Shown here piece by piece: positions 16,573 through 28,500 of a stretch of 64,000 nucleotides of DNA. The translations under genes were made by a program, and so were the position numbers. How positions within the stretch are numbered: the first letter of the stretch is position 1; each line of letters begins with the position of its first letter. Source of the DNA: JACNKJ01 sp964440095 (GTDB lineage: Bacteria; Krumholzibacteriota; Krumholzibacteriia; JACNKJ01); the NCBI GenBank assembly GCA_964440095.1, contig CAYTPZ010000001.1:248001-312000 (forward strand), read 5' to 3'. Under the pieces are notes generated by a model. The model ran no database searches and was not told the origin of the DNA. It was given only the letters and a program-made list of their open reading frames with translations.

Positions 16573-18117
16573 CTAGTGGCCCTGTGCCGGCCGGTCATGG
16601 GTGGTCAGAGGTCGCGAGGGCGGTTCAAGTTCATCGCCCTTCACATGCTCAATGAGATGACGCACCGATGCGTCCATTTTTCGCAGGAAGGGCTTGGGAT
16701 ACAGACCGATCCAAAGCATGAGGACGACCATGGGAATGAGCAGGCCCCACTCCCGTGGTCCGATATCGCGCAGGGCTTGATTCTCAGGCTTGTCGGTCTT
16801 GCCGAAGATTACGCGCTGAATCATCCAAAACATGTAGACCGCACCCAGCACCACGCCCGTTGCACCCAGGATGGCCGGTAGCGGCGCAACCTGGAAGGTG
16901 CCGATGAGGATGAGGAACTCCCCCACAAATCCGTTGAGTCCCGGCAGGCCGATGGACGAAAGGGTGGCGATCATAAGGAAGACCGTATAGATGGGCATTA
17001 CTCGGGCGATGCCGCCGAAGTCCTCGATGAGACGCGTATGCCGACGCTCGTAGATCATTCCCACCATGAGGAAGAGTGCGCCTGTGCTGAGGCCATGGTT
17101 GACCATCTGAAGGATGCCGCCTTCGATGCCCTGCATATTCAAGGCGAAGGTACCCAGCATGACGAAACCCAGATGACTCACCGACGAGTAAGCCACCAAC
17201 TTCTTCACATCTTCCTGAACAAGCGCCACCAGAGCCCCGTAGATGATGCCGATGACCGCCAGGGTCATGATGAGATCGGTAAACTGCAGCACCGCATCCG
17301 GGAAAAAGGGCAGGCAGTATCGCAGGAATCCGTAGGTGCCCATTTTGAGTAGCACGCCGGCCAGAATCACCGAACCCGCCGTGGGCGCTTCCACGTGGGC
17401 GTCAGGAAGCCAGGTGTGCAGCGGGAACATGGGAACCTTGATGGCGAAGGCCAGGGCGAAGGCCAGGAAGGCCCACATTTCAGCGCGTCCACCTAATTGG
17501 GTGCCCAGCAGGGCTTCCCAATCGAAGGTCCAGATACCGGTGGCACCGTGATGCTGGGCCACCAGATAAAGGATGGCCGCCAGCATGAGAACGCTGCCCG
17601 CCATGGTGAAGAGGAAAAACTTCACCGCGGCATAGATCCGGCGCCGGCCGCCCCAGATACCGATGATGAAGTACATGGGTATCAACATGGCTTCCCAGAA
17701 GAGATAGAAAAGGAAGAGATCGGAAGCCACGAAAACGCCAAGCATGCCGGTCTGCAGCATGAGCAGGAAGAAGTGATAGCCCTTCACGCGATCGGTCACC
17801 GAGGTCCAGCCACCCAATACGGCCAGAGGCATGATGAATGTGGTGAGCAGGACCATGAGCAGGCTGATGCCGTCCACGCCCACCGAATAGCCGATGCCCG
17901 CCGCCGGAATCCAGGGCAGCTTCTGCACAAACTGGAAGGCGTGTGTGCCTTCCTGGAAGTGGAACCAGAGGTGCAGAGACAGGACGAAGGTGATGAGGGT
18001 CACCATCAGGGTCCAGCCGCGAATGAGCGTCTTCTTTTCCTCGGAGAAGACCAGCAGCGGGAGAGCTCCCAGCATAGGCAGGAAGGTGATCCAAGTGAGA
18101 ATCCAGTTGTCGATCAT
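16573..18117 (-). CDS. nuoM: NADH-quinone oxidoreductase subunit M
   Basis: An antiporter-like subunit of complex I, 514 residues. It shows 'FLFYLFWEAMLIPMYFIIGIWGG' (conserved Glu), 'FAIKVPMFPLHTWLPDAHVEAPTAGSVILA' (blocks KVPMFPLHTWLPDAH and AGSVILA) and 'LVAYSSVSHLGFVMLG'. Proton channel residues expected for this fold appear present. The ribosome site is strong (GGAGGGGAGG shortly before ATG at 18117). It lies 12 bases from nuoL and from nuoN, in the usual L-M-N order. Confidence 0.97.
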   Translation of the reverse strand: MIDNWILTWITFLPMLGALPLLVFSEEKKTLIRGWTLMVTLITFVLSLHLWFHFQEGTHAFQFVQKLPWIPAAGIGYSVGVDGISLLMVLLTTFIMPLAVLGGWTSVTDRVKGYHFFLLMLQTGMLGVFVASDLFLFYLFWEAMLIPMYFIIGIWGGRRRIYAAVKFFLFTMAGSVLMLAAILYLVAQHHGATGIWTFDWEALLGTQLGGRAEMWAFLAFALAFAIKVPMFPLHTWLPDAHVEAPTAGSVILAGVLLKMGTYGFLRYCLPFFPDAVLQFTDLIMTLAVIGIIYGALVALVQEDVKKLVAYSSVSHLGFVMLGTFALNMQGIEGGILQMVNHGLSTGALFLMVGMIYERRHTRLIEDFGGIARVMPIYTVFLMIATLSSIGLPGLNGFVGEFLILIGTFQVAPLPAILGATGVVLGAVYMFWMIQRVIFGKTDKPENQALRDIGPREWGLLIPMVVLMLWIGLYPKPFLRKMDASVRHLIEHVKGDELEPPSRPLTTHDRPAQGH

Positions 18118-18129
18118 CGCCCTCCCCTC

Positions 18130-20058
<1,929 letters not shown>

Positions 20059-20065
20059 TCCTAGC

Positions 20066-20368
20066 CTAACTCCTCAGGAGTGATGCCTTGTCCAGGTCGA
20101 TGTTCCGCATTTTACGGAACACCGCGATGATGATGGCGAGCCCCACCGCAGCCTCGGCCGCTGCAACGGCCATGACGAAGAAGGCCATGACCTGGCCGTC
20201 CAAATCCACGCGTATGCGCGAGAAGGTGACCAGCAGCAGATTCACGGCGTTGAGCATGAGCTCCACACTCATAAACACCACGATGGCATTCCGGCGAATG
20301 AGGAAACCCAAGGTGCCGATGCCGAAAAGCAGAAGAGCCACGATGATGGCGGCGTTGAGGTTTATCAT
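20066..20368 (-). CDS. nuoK: NADH-quinone oxidoreductase subunit K
   Basis: A three-helix membrane subunit of complex I, 100 residues, of usual length. It carries the conserved acidic residues in 'VVFMSVELMLNAVNLLLV' and 'VMAVAAAEAAVGLAIIIAVFR'. The start is ATG at 20368, overlapping the nuoJ stop as ATGA; an upstream extension in the same frame falls inside nuoJ and is not credible. Confidence 0.97.
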   Translation of the reverse strand: MINLNAAIIVALLLFGIGTLGFLIRRNAIVVFMSVELMLNAVNLLLVTFSRIRVDLDGQVMAFFVMAVAAAEAAVGLAIIIAVFRKMRNIDLDKASLLRS

Positions 20369-20859
20369 TGGATTTCCCTCCGGGCCATGATCACGGCGGC
20401 CACGATGGCCATGAGCAGGAGTACGGCAGTCAATTCGAAGGGAAGCAGGAACTTCCCGAAAATCAGATCGCCTATGGCCCCTACCTCGCCCTTGAGTTCG
20501 CCGCCGGGAGATGCAGGCAAACGGCGGGATAAATCCAGGAAGAGCAGCGAGCCTGTAAGGACGATGGCCAGAGCTGAGGCGGCCCACTTGATCTTGCGAT
20601 TCATGAAGGGCGGCAGTTCATCGGGGCTGAGATTCAGCATCATGATCACGAACAGGAAAAGCACCATGATGGCCCCGGCATAAACCGCTACCTGCACCAC
20701 GGCCAGGAAGAAGGCATCCATGAGCACGTAGATGCCGGCCAAGCTAAAGAAGGTTAGCACCAGGAAAAGAGCCGAACTGACAGGGTTTTTTCGTGTGACC
20801 ACCATGACCGCGGAGGCCAGGGCCAGGGCCGAGAAAACGTAGAAGAGGAAGCTGATCAC
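20365..20859 (-). CDS. nuoJ: NADH-quinone oxidoreductase subunit J
   Basis: A five-helix membrane subunit of complex I, 164 residues. The family block 'AVVQVAVYAGAIMVLFLFVIMMLN' (key residues Y-A-G-A-I-M-V-L-F-L-F) is present. The start is GTG at 20859, with GGAGG six bases upstream, overlapping the nuoH stop as GTGA. Its stop overlaps nuoK. nuoI, which normally sits between nuoH and nuoJ, is absent. Confidence 0.95.
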   Translation of the reverse strand: MISFLFYVFSALALASAVMVVTRKNPVSSALFLVLTFFSLAGIYVLMDAFFLAVVQVAVYAGAIMVLFLFVIMMLNLSPDELPPFMNRKIKWAASALAIVLTGSLLFLDLSRRLPASPGGELKGEVGAIGDLIFGKFLLPFELTAVLLLMAIVAAVIMARREIQ

Positions 20860-21902
20860 GAGGTGCCTCCCAATCCGAAGCCCAGAATGATGATGCCGTA
20901 GAGAAGAATGTTCACGAGGGAAAGCGGCAAGAGCACCTTCCACCCCAGGCCCATGAGCTGGTCATAGCGGAATCGCGGCAAGGACCAGCGCACCCAGATG
21001 AAGATGAAGAGCCAGACAGCCGTCTTGGCCATGAATGTGATCACGTGCAGCATGCCCAGCAGGAATCCGTGATTCTCGAAGAAGGCCAGGTTTTCGATGA
21101 AGGGCAGATGATAGCCGCCGAAGAAGAGCGTCACGATGAGCGCGCTGGCGGTGATCATGTTGGCATATTCGCCTAGAAAGAAAGAGGCGAATTTCATGCT
21201 GCTGTATTCGGTGTGAAAGCCCCCCACCAGTTCCGGCTCCGCCTCGGGTAGATCGAAGGGCAGGCGGTTGGTTTCAGCGAAGGACGAGATGACGAAAAGC
21301 AGGAAACTCAAGGGTTGTGTGATCACGAACCAAAGGTGATTGCCCTGCCAGTCCACAATGCCCGTGAGCATGAGGGTTCCGGACATCATGATGATGGGAA
21401 TCACCGAAAGACCCATGGAGATTTCGTAGCTGATCATCTGCGCGCTGGAGCGCAATCCGCCGAGCAGGGAATACTTGTTGTTGCTCGACCAGCCTCCCAC
21501 GGCCAAGCCGTAAACTCCCAGGCTCGCGATGGCGAAGATGAAGAGTATGCCGATGGACAGGTCGGCCACGATCATCTTCACTTCCATGCCGAAGATGGGC
21601 AGGGTGCTGCCGAAGGGCACCACGGCGAAGGTCATGAGCGCCGGCGCCATGGTGAGCATGGGTGCTAGCGCGTGCAGGGCCTTGTTGGCCGTCTGGGGAA
21701 CGTAGTCTTCCTTGAAGACGAACTTGAGACCGTCGGCGATGGGCTGGAGCAAACCCCAGATACCCACGCGATTAGGACCCTTGCGCCACTGGATGATGGC
21801 CGAGACTTTTCGTTCCGCCAGCGTCATGTAGGCCACGGTGCCCAAGGTCAGGGCGAAGACCACCAGTATCTTCCCAAGTGTGATCCAGATGGCGGGGTTC
21901 AT
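20856..21902 (-). CDS. nuoH: NADH-quinone oxidoreductase subunit H
   Basis: The membrane subunit that forms much of the quinone-access site, 348 residues. Characteristic blocks are 'TLAERKVSAIIQWRKGPNRVG' (blocks AERKV and R-x-GPNRVG), 'LQPIADGLKFVFKED', 'FAETNRLPFDLPEAEPELVGGFHTEYSSMKF' (blocks ETNRLPFDLPE and ELVGGFHTEYS) and 'WVRWSLPRFRYDQLMGLGWK'. It follows nuoF directly by ATGA overlap, so the usual intervening nuoG is missing. Confidence 0.97.
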   Translation of the reverse strand: MNPAIWITLGKILVVFALTLGTVAYMTLAERKVSAIIQWRKGPNRVGIWGLLQPIADGLKFVFKEDYVPQTANKALHALAPMLTMAPALMTFAVVPFGSTLPIFGMEVKMIVADLSIGILFIFAIASLGVYGLAVGGWSSNNKYSLLGGLRSSAQMISYEISMGLSVIPIIMMSGTLMLTGIVDWQGNHLWFVITQPLSFLLFVISSFAETNRLPFDLPEAEPELVGGFHTEYSSMKFASFFLGEYANMITASALIVTLFFGGYHLPFIENLAFFENHGFLLGMLHVITFMAKTAVWLFIFIWVRWSLPRFRYDQLMGLGWKVLLPLSLVNILLYGIIILGFGLGGTS

Positions 21903-23179
21903 CGTGAGCCTCCCGCGCCGGCAGCGATGCGAGCTTCAAACTCGCCGCGGAATTTCTGCAGGAAGGCTTCCAAGGGCATGCGCGCGGCATCGCCCAAGGG
22001 ACAGACGGTTTTGAAAGCGATGTTGTCGCAGATGTCCTGCATGTCTTCGATCTCGCCTGCTCGCCCCTGTCCCTTTTCAAAACGGTGCAGGATTTTCTCC
22101 AGCCAGCCGGTGCCTTCACGGCAAGGGGTGCACTGTCCGCAACTTTCATGGTGGTAGAAGCGCATGAGGTTGGCGGCGGCGGCCACGATGTCCACGGTTT
22201 CATCCAGCACGATCACCGCAGCGCTGCCCAGCATGGAGCCCACCGAAGCCAGGGAATCGAAATCCATGTTCACGGACATGGCCTCTTCTGCAGTGAGCAC
22301 CGGCGTGGAGCTTCCACCCGGAATGACCGCCTTGAGCTTTCGGCCCTTCCAAACCCCACCGCAAAGATCGTCGATCACCTCGCGCAGAGGCATGCCCATG
22401 GGACCTTCATAGGTGCCGGGGCGTTCCACATGTCCGCTCACGCAGAAGAGCTTGGGGCCGGTGTTCTTTTCGGGCCCGATGGAGGCGAACCAATCGGCGC
22501 CGCGCTCGATAATGGATGGCACACAGGCCAGAGTTTCCACGTTGTTGATCACCGTGGGACGCCCGTAAAGACCCACCACCGCCGGGAAGGGCGGCTTGAT
22601 GCGCGGGTAGCCGCGCTTGCCTTCGAGGCTTTCCAGAAGCGCGGTTTCTTCACCACAAATGTAAGCTCCCGCTCCGCGATGCACGATGATGTCCAGATCG
22701 AATCCGCTGCCCAGGATATTCGTCCCCACATAACCCGCAGCGCGCGCTTCTTCCACGGCTTTCTCGAGGATGATGGCCTCTTCGGGATACTCGCCGCGGA
22801 TGTAGATGAAACAATGATTCGCCTGCAAGGCGTAGCTGCTGAGAATGCAGCCTTCAAGAAGCAGATGCGGGTTGTCGCGCAGGATGACCCGATCTTTGAA
22901 GGTTCCGGGTTCGCTCTCGTCAGCATTGCAGACCAGATAGCGCGGACCGGGGTTGGCTTCCTGAGACGGCAGGAAACCCCATTTCACGCCGGCGGGGAAT
23001 CCCGCGCCGCCGCGTCCACGTAGTTGGGAAGCCTTCACCTCTTCGGTGACCTCGGCCGGACTGAACTCCTTCAGGCCCTTTTTGAGCGCTTTATATCCAC
23101 CCTCACCTTCGAATACGGCAAGGGTGCGGGAGTTTTCCATCCCGACGATGCGAGTGAGAAGGGGTTCGAAGGCGGCCAC
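21899..23179 (-). CDS. nuoF: NADH-quinone oxidoreductase subunit F
   Basis: The peripheral subunit that binds NADH and FMN and carries cluster N3, about 426 residues. It has 'LRGRGGAGFPAGVKWGF' (nucleotide site), 'CNADESEPGTFKDR' (FMN), 'GAGAYICGEETALLESLEG' and the 4Fe-4S block 'HESCGQCTPCREGT' with the distal Cys in 'AFKTVCPLG'. The best start is GTG at 23179, seven bases after GGAGG; TTG at 23185 is the alternative. NuoF normally needs NuoE and NuoG to form the electron-input module. NuoE is present upstream, but NuoG is not in the window. Confidence 0.96.
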   Translation of the reverse strand: MAAFEPLLTRIVGMENSRTLAVFEGEGGYKALKKGLKEFSPAEVTEEVKASQLRGRGGAGFPAGVKWGFLPSQEANPGPRYLVCNADESEPGTFKDRVILRDNPHLLLEGCILSSYALQANHCFIYIRGEYPEEAIILEKAVEEARAAGYVGTNILGSGFDLDIIVHRGAGAYICGEETALLESLEGKRGYPRIKPPFPAVVGLYGRPTVINNVETLACVPSIIERGADWFASIGPEKNTGPKLFCVSGHVERPGTYEGPMGMPLREVIDDLCGGVWKGRKLKAVIPGGSSTPVLTAEEAMSVNMDFDSLASVGSMLGSAAVIVLDETVDIVAAAANLMRFYHHESCGQCTPCREGTGWLEKILHRFEKGQGRAGEIEDMQDICDNIAFKTVCPLGDAARMPLEAFLQKFRGEFEARIAAGAGGSR

Positions 23180-23181
23180 GC

Positions 23182-23649
23182 TCAATCCTCCACCTTGTCG
23201 AGGATGGCGGCCACGCGCTCGGGCGTGAGATTCTCATGCAGCGAATCGCCGATCATCATGGCCGGCGCCGTACCGCAGGCGCCGATGCACTCCACCTCGA
23301 TGAGGCTGTATTTTTCATCGGAGCTGGTCTCGCCCGGTCCGATCCCGATTTTATCGTGGATCATTTTGCGAATGCTCTGGGCGCCGCGAATGTCGCAACT
23401 GAGGGTGCGGCAAAGCTGGATCACATTTCGCCCCACGGGCTTGGTGAAGTACATGCTGTAAAAAGTGACCACACCTTCCACATGGGCGGGGCTCAAGTCG
23501 AGTCGTTCAGCGGCCCACTTCATGCCTTCAGGCGAAACCCAACCCTTTTCCCGCTGGAGCAAATGCAGCAGGGGCAAGAGCGCGCTCTTGGCCTCGGGAT
23601 AGCGGGTGACGATGGCGTCGACCTCTTGGGTGATCTCCTCGGAAAACAT
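23182..23649 (-). CDS. nuoE: NADH-quinone oxidoreductase subunit E
   Basis: A thioredoxin-like 2Fe-2S subunit (cluster N1a), 155 residues. Ligands are visible as 'LCRTLSC' (C-x4-C) and 'ECIGAC' (C-x3-C), with the N-terminal helical part 'ALLPLLHLLQREKGWVSPEG' typical of the family. The start is ATG at 23649, just after AGGAG; a longer frame upstream lies within nuoC and is rejected. The gene directly precedes nuoF. Confidence 0.96.
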   Translation of the reverse strand: MFSEEITQEVDAIVTRYPEAKSALLPLLHLLQREKGWVSPEGMKWAAERLDLSPAHVEGVVTFYSMYFTKPVGRNVIQLCRTLSCDIRGAQSIRKMIHDKIGIGPGETSSDEKYSLIEVECIGACGTAPAMMIGDSLHENLTPERVAAILDKVED

Positions 23650-23656
23650 CGACTCC

Positions 23657-24142
23657 TCAGCGATTGTCGTCGTGCTTGCCCCGTGTGGGGATCTGCTTTT
23701 GCAAGGGATGTCCATGCTCATAATCTTCGGTGAGCAGGATGCGGCGTAGGTCGGGGTGCCCGGTGAAGCGGATACCCATGAGATCCCATATCTCGCGTTC
23801 ATTCCAATCGGCCGACTCCCAAAGCGCCGTGGCGCTGGGAACTTCGGGACCGTCCTCCCCTTCGATGGCCGGCACCTGCACACGCAGGCGACGGCCGCTG
23901 CTCGGAGACAGAAGGTGATAGCTCACTTTGAAACGCGGCTGCCAATCCAGCTTCAAACCGTCTACGCCACTCTGGTCGGTGAGCATGCGGAAGGCCGGTT
24001 CACTTTCGTCGCGGAGCCAGGTCAGCAGTTCCAGCAGAGTTTCCGCACCGGTTTCCAAGGTGATCTCGCCGTGTTCCTCTCGGACCTTAACCCGCCCCTT
24101 CCAGGCGTCGGGAAGTGCAAAGCTCTTAGGCGTCATGTTCAT
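23657..24142 (-). CDS. nuoC: NADH-quinone oxidoreductase subunit C
   Basis: The 30-kDa subunit of the complex I connecting module, 161 residues. The family signature is 'NEREIWDLMGIRFTGHPDLRRILLTEDYEHGHPLQK' (blocks EREIWDLMGI and RRILLTEDYEHGHPL). It is not fused to NuoD, and no nuoD follows although NuoC and NuoD pack together in known complexes. ATG at 24142 overlaps the end of nuoA; the second ATG at 24136 is better spaced from GGGGAG. Confidence 0.95.
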   Translation of the reverse strand: MNMTPKSFALPDAWKGRVKVREEHGEITLETGAETLLELLTWLRDESEPAFRMLTDQSGVDGLKLDWQPRFKVSYHLLSPSSGRRLRVQVPAIEGEDGPEVPSATALWESADWNEREIWDLMGIRFTGHPDLRRILLTEDYEHGHPLQKQIPTRGKHDDNR

Positions 24143-24542
24143 TCTCCCCCGCTCCCTTGTCCCATTGGAGAGCCTTGGCGCCGAGGATGTAGAAGTATCC
24201 CAGCAGAAGGATGACCATGAAGATGCCCATCTCGACCAGGCCGAAGAGACCCAGTTCCTTGGACTTCACGGCCCACGGGTAGAGGAAGACCACTTCGATG
24301 TCGAAGAGGATAAAGAGGATGGCCACTAGGTAGAATTTTACCGAGAAGCGGTCTCGGGCGTCGCCGCGAGGTTCCACGCCGCATTCGTAAGGTTCGAACT
24401 TGCCCTTGTCATTGCTGCGTCGTCCCACATAGCGGCTGATGGCCACCAACAAGCCGGCGAATCCCGTGGCCAACACGAGCAGGATCAGGATCGGAACATA
24501 GGATCCTGAGGCAAAGCTGTCTTCCAGGGCAAAAAATGGCAT
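24126..24542 (-). CDS. nuoA: NADH-quinone oxidoreductase subunit A
   Basis: A three-helix membrane subunit, 138 residues. Key blocks are 'FEPYECGVEPRGDARDRFSVKFYLVAILFILFDIEVVFLYPWA' (YECG, and FDIEVVFLYPWA). ATG at 24542 starts the usual short N-terminus; the Shine-Dalgarno is weak. It is the first gene of the nuo operon as seen here. nuoB, which normally follows nuoA, is absent because nuoC begins inside the nuoA end. Confidence 0.96.
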   Translation of the reverse strand: MPFFALEDSFASGSYVPILILLVLATGFAGLLVAISRYVGRRSNDKGKFEPYECGVEPRGDARDRFSVKFYLVAILFILFDIEVVFLYPWAVKSKELGLFGLVEMGIFMVILLLGYFYILGAKALQWDKGAGENEHDA

Positions 24543-24673
24543 CGGAACCGGCGTGGCCTTTCGATCTCGGGAGGGGTTGCAAGGGCACATACTGGACAGA
24601 GCAGGCCCCCCTGTCAACGGCTACATGCCGACATAGCGCCAGAAGCTCGATAACAATGCTAACTTGTTTGGAC

Positions 24674-25555
24674 TCATGGGCTCGTGGAAATCCCACTTGG
24701 CGCGATGACCTGGGCAAAAGCCGCCGTTTCGCCGCGCGCCCAGACGCGCAAAGTTGAGTTCGCGCGCCCGAAGTTCGCCGCCGGAAGCAAAGCCCGCCCA
24801 GCCGGATCCCAGGGGGCACTGTACCTTAGATAGGGCAGAGACGCGTTCCCCTCCCCTTTCGGACGAGGTAGAGGATTGGCCTCAATCAGAAGGTCGTTCC
24901 AACTGGCGCCACCCCAGGACCGGCCTTCAGCCAAGATGTGGCCATCCAATTCGCGGAGGGCTCCCAGCATTGCAGCCTGCCCCTTGGTCTTGTAGATAAG
25001 AAGGTCGCCGGAAACCATGAGGTCACCCAATTCAAAGCCCGTGGGCTGGGCAGCAAGCCATCCACCTTCAGCCCTGCTAAGGGCCTCCTCGCTGGAGGCG
25101 AGGAGGAAGAACCTGCCATGGCGCCGAGCCAGGTAAGCCCCGGTTCGCCAGATTCCCTCTTCCTCACTCAGGATTCGGGACTCCACATTGGCGCGTTCAA
25201 GTCTGCTGAGTGGTCCGAGCAGCCACCAATTATCATCAGCCGCCTTTGCGAAGACCCATTCCCCGCTGCTGAAGAGTTTGAGTCCCAGGGCTTCCTCAAT
25301 ACTCGCACTCGGCATACCCATGGCCTCGGCCATTTGAAGAGCCGCACCCTTGCCTTCCGGCCAGAGATCTCGGGGAAAATAACGATGACTGTTGCGCCTC
25401 TGAACAAAGCCGTCGCAGTCGGGGGGCAATGCCGCCAAGGCGGGTAGCCCTTGATCGCGGCGCTCTTCCCGCTGGGCGGCCAAGGGCGTAACGATGAATC
25501 GGATCACCACGAGGAAGAGAAGGAAAACTCCCAGGGGAATCAGAACCCGCTTCAC
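24674..25555 (-). CDS. Membrane-anchored protein of unknown function
   Basis: I do not recognise this 293-residue protein. It has a single N-terminal membrane helix ('VLIPLGVFLLFLVVIRFIVTPLAA') and a large extracytoplasmic part. 'LPPDCDGFVQRRNSHRYF', 'GDLMVSGDLLIYKTKGQAAMLGALRELDG' and the alternating strand/helix spacing resemble the DUF3352-like lipoprotein/chaperone fold often called 'DUF3352', but this is only an impression. The start ATG overlaps the stop of the helicase gene as ATGA, so it is probably translationally coupled to it. Confidence 0.65.
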   Translation of the reverse strand: MKRVLIPLGVFLLFLVVIRFIVTPLAAQREERRDQGLPALAALPPDCDGFVQRRNSHRYFPRDLWPEGKGAALQMAEAMGMPSASIEEALGLKLFSSGEWVFAKAADDNWWLLGPLSRLERANVESRILSEEEGIWRTGAYLARRHGRFFLLASSEEALSRAEGGWLAAQPTGFELGDLMVSGDLLIYKTKGQAAMLGALRELDGHILAEGRSWGGASWNDLLIEANPLPRPKGEGNASLPYLRYSAPWDPAGRALLPAANFGRANSTLRVWARGETAAFAQVIAPSGISTSP

Positions 25556-28500
25556 GATGGTTTCTCGCTTTCCTCATGCACCAGGGACGACAAGAAGCGG
25601 CTGGGCTCCTGAACGAATCCGCCGCGAGATGTTACCCTGGTGAGGGTGAGAGATTTCCCCGCGCGGGTCATGGCCACATAGAGCAGGCGACGCTCCTCCT
25701 CCACGGCTTCCGGGTCCGGCGCTCGCAGCGCGTAATAACCGGGCAGCACATTTTCCTCGAGTCCCGCGATGTAGACCTGATCGAACTCCAAACCCTTGGC
25801 CGCGTGAATAGTCATGAGTTGCACCGCGTCCTGACCTTCGGCCGAATCCTGACTGCGATAGAGGGCAAGGAAGTCGAGGAAAGATGCCAGGGAGTCGCCC
25901 AGAAAAAGCTCGTCGAAGCGAGGGAGCAAGGCCAGGAATCGTTCCTCCTCGCTGCTGCGCCCGCGGAAGAGTTCAGGCGCTTCTCCTTCTAATCCGGAAG
26001 CGGCTAGCAGTGCGGCTTCCAGGTCTTTGCGGGCCGATCCTTCGCTCAGTTTCTCTAGCCAAGGGCTTCCACTGGCCAATAGACGGCGCACGCCCATTCC
26101 AAAAAGTGTGTGAGCGGTGCTGTCACCAGGGCTGGGTGGGCCCGAGGGATCCATTTGCATGACCAGGGCCAAAGGCGCGAGACCGTCCCGGCCCGAACGG
26201 CGCGCCAGGCGTTTGAGTTGGAGAGCCTGCATCTGATCGAAGGCCTCACCCAGGCAGCGACAATCATCCAGGGCACGATGGCGAGCCTGGGCGGAGATGC
26301 CGAAACGTTCGATGAGGTCTTCCAGACGGTTTCGCTCGCGAGGATACAGTCGACGCGCCAGGGCAAGGCTATCGTAGAGAGCCTGTCTCGGACGGGCGAA
26401 GCCCAACTCACGGGCCGCGCGCACGAGCACGGGGAAGTCGAAGCTGGATCCATTGTGCGCCACCAAATCAAGATCTCCCACGAAACGTAAAAATTCGGCG
26501 ATTGCCTGGGCGGGCGGCGGCGCGTTTTCCAACATGGCATCGTCGATACCATGTACCGCGGTGGATTCGGCGGGTACAGGGCCTGCCGGTTTCACCAGTG
26601 ATTCGAAGCGAGCCACTTCACGTCCGCCTTCGTACCTGATTGCGCCGATCTCGAGAATTTCGCAGCGGGCGGTATCGATGCCGGTGGTTTCCAAATCGAA
26701 AATCACATAGTCACGTAGGGGTTGGTACTCGGCGGCACGCCAAAGCTGGTAGAGCCGGAAGAAGAGAAGCGGAGCAATCTCCCCCGCCACACGATGCCGC
26801 TTCCCACCGCCTTCCAGAATGATGGCATGGCTCTCGGCCTCAAGTCGAAGACGCGGTCCCTCGGGCGGCTCCGCGCCACCGGGAATGAGACTTTTGCGAT
26901 ACCATGGCTCCAGTGTCTGACCAAGCCAGTCCAGATAGATCTGTTCCTGCTTCGGATCGGGAGCGCTTAATGAAATGCGCTTGCCTCGACGAAGCATAGA
27001 GCGCAATTCATCCAAGAGATCTTCCAAGCCTTCGACCTCAAAGGGATCGCCGGGAAGCTCTGCCTCGGTGTCCTCTTCGATTTCCAAGAGAACTTCCCCC
27101 ACCAACTGGCGAAGGGTTTTCCCCTTTTGCCCGGCGCGCAGATTGCTGAGGCGCGCAATTCTTTCGTCCAGTTTCCAGCTCAGACGAGCCAGCAGCGAAA
27201 GGCGTTCGCCGCTAGCTTCCCATTCTCCCCGAGAGCTCGGAACCGTTTCCGCAGGCATCAAAACCGAGAGAGCGCTTAAGCCTTGAGGGAAACTCTTCTC
27301 GAACTCTGCCAGCCACAACTCCTCGGTTTTGCCCGATGTCGCTTCCTGGAAAGAACGCCAGCGCCGGGATTGTCCGCGCAGGGCATCTCGATGGCGGCGA
27401 ACGGCATTGAGCGCCTGCCTCCAAGAGCCTTCATTGCGCCTTAGCAATTCCCCCATGAGCGAGGTGGACCCGGGATCAAGATGCGCCCGGAGCACACGAC
27501 CCATGGCGTCATCGTCGACAGGATTTCTGAGCAGTCGCAGAGTGGCGAGAATCTGTAGAATACGCGGCTGGTCCAGCAGCCCACGCCCCGAGATCATCTC
27601 CACGGGAATTCGTTCGCCCATGAGGCGACCTTCCAGATACTCGCCGATGGAGTGCTTGGGGTAGAGGATGGCCACGTCGCGCCAGTGCAAATCTCGATCG
27701 CGCAGACGCTCCTGCCGAATGTCGGCGCCCAGGAAGGCGGCTTCGTCCTCTTCGCTGTCGAAACTTTCCACGCGCAACTGACCCTCGCCGCCGGCACGAC
27801 TTTGCAGAGTTTTCGCCGAAGCTATTTCACCGCCTAGAAGAGCTTTGGCGCCATCGAGAATTTCCTCGCGATTGCGATAGTTTTCCTCCAGGAAAATCTC
27901 GCGAGGCTCATAGTCGCGCCGATAGTCGGCCAGGTTGCGAGGATCGGCCCCCCGCCAGGCGTAGATAGATTGATTTGCGTCGGCCACCAGAAAACTGCGA
28001 CCATCCTCGGGCAGCAGGTGACGAAGGATGCGATACTGCAAGGCATCGGTGTCCTGAAATTCATCCACCAAGACATGGGCCCATCGCTCCCGCACCTGCT
28101 TCTGCAGATCTGCGTTTTCACACAGCAGTTTGCGTGTGAGATCCAGGATGTCGTCGAAATCCACAGCCTTTTCCGAACGAAGCAAGCCCTGGTATTCCTT
28201 GAAGAGATCCTGCTGCAATCCGCTTAGCAGCTTCGCGTCCTGATCCACCCGGTAAATGCCGAAGCGCCCGAGCAACAAACGAAGTTCTTTGTCTTCCGGC
28301 TCGCGACTGGAAAAATCAAGCTTCTGCCATGCTCGCCTGAGCACCGCCAACTGACGTCCCTCATCGGCGACGGAAAAATCGGGAGGCAGATCGGCCCTCT
28401 CGGCATGTTCTCGCAGAAGATGAATGCCGAAGTGATGGAAGGTACCCGCCGCCACCTGCCCCGCACGCTCGCCCAGATAACCGGCCAGACGATCCACCAT

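Noticed and set aside
22085..23023. Plus-strand frame of 312 codons opposite nuoF
   Set aside because: Shadow of nuoF; the minus strand shows all NADH, FMN and 4Fe-4S motifs.
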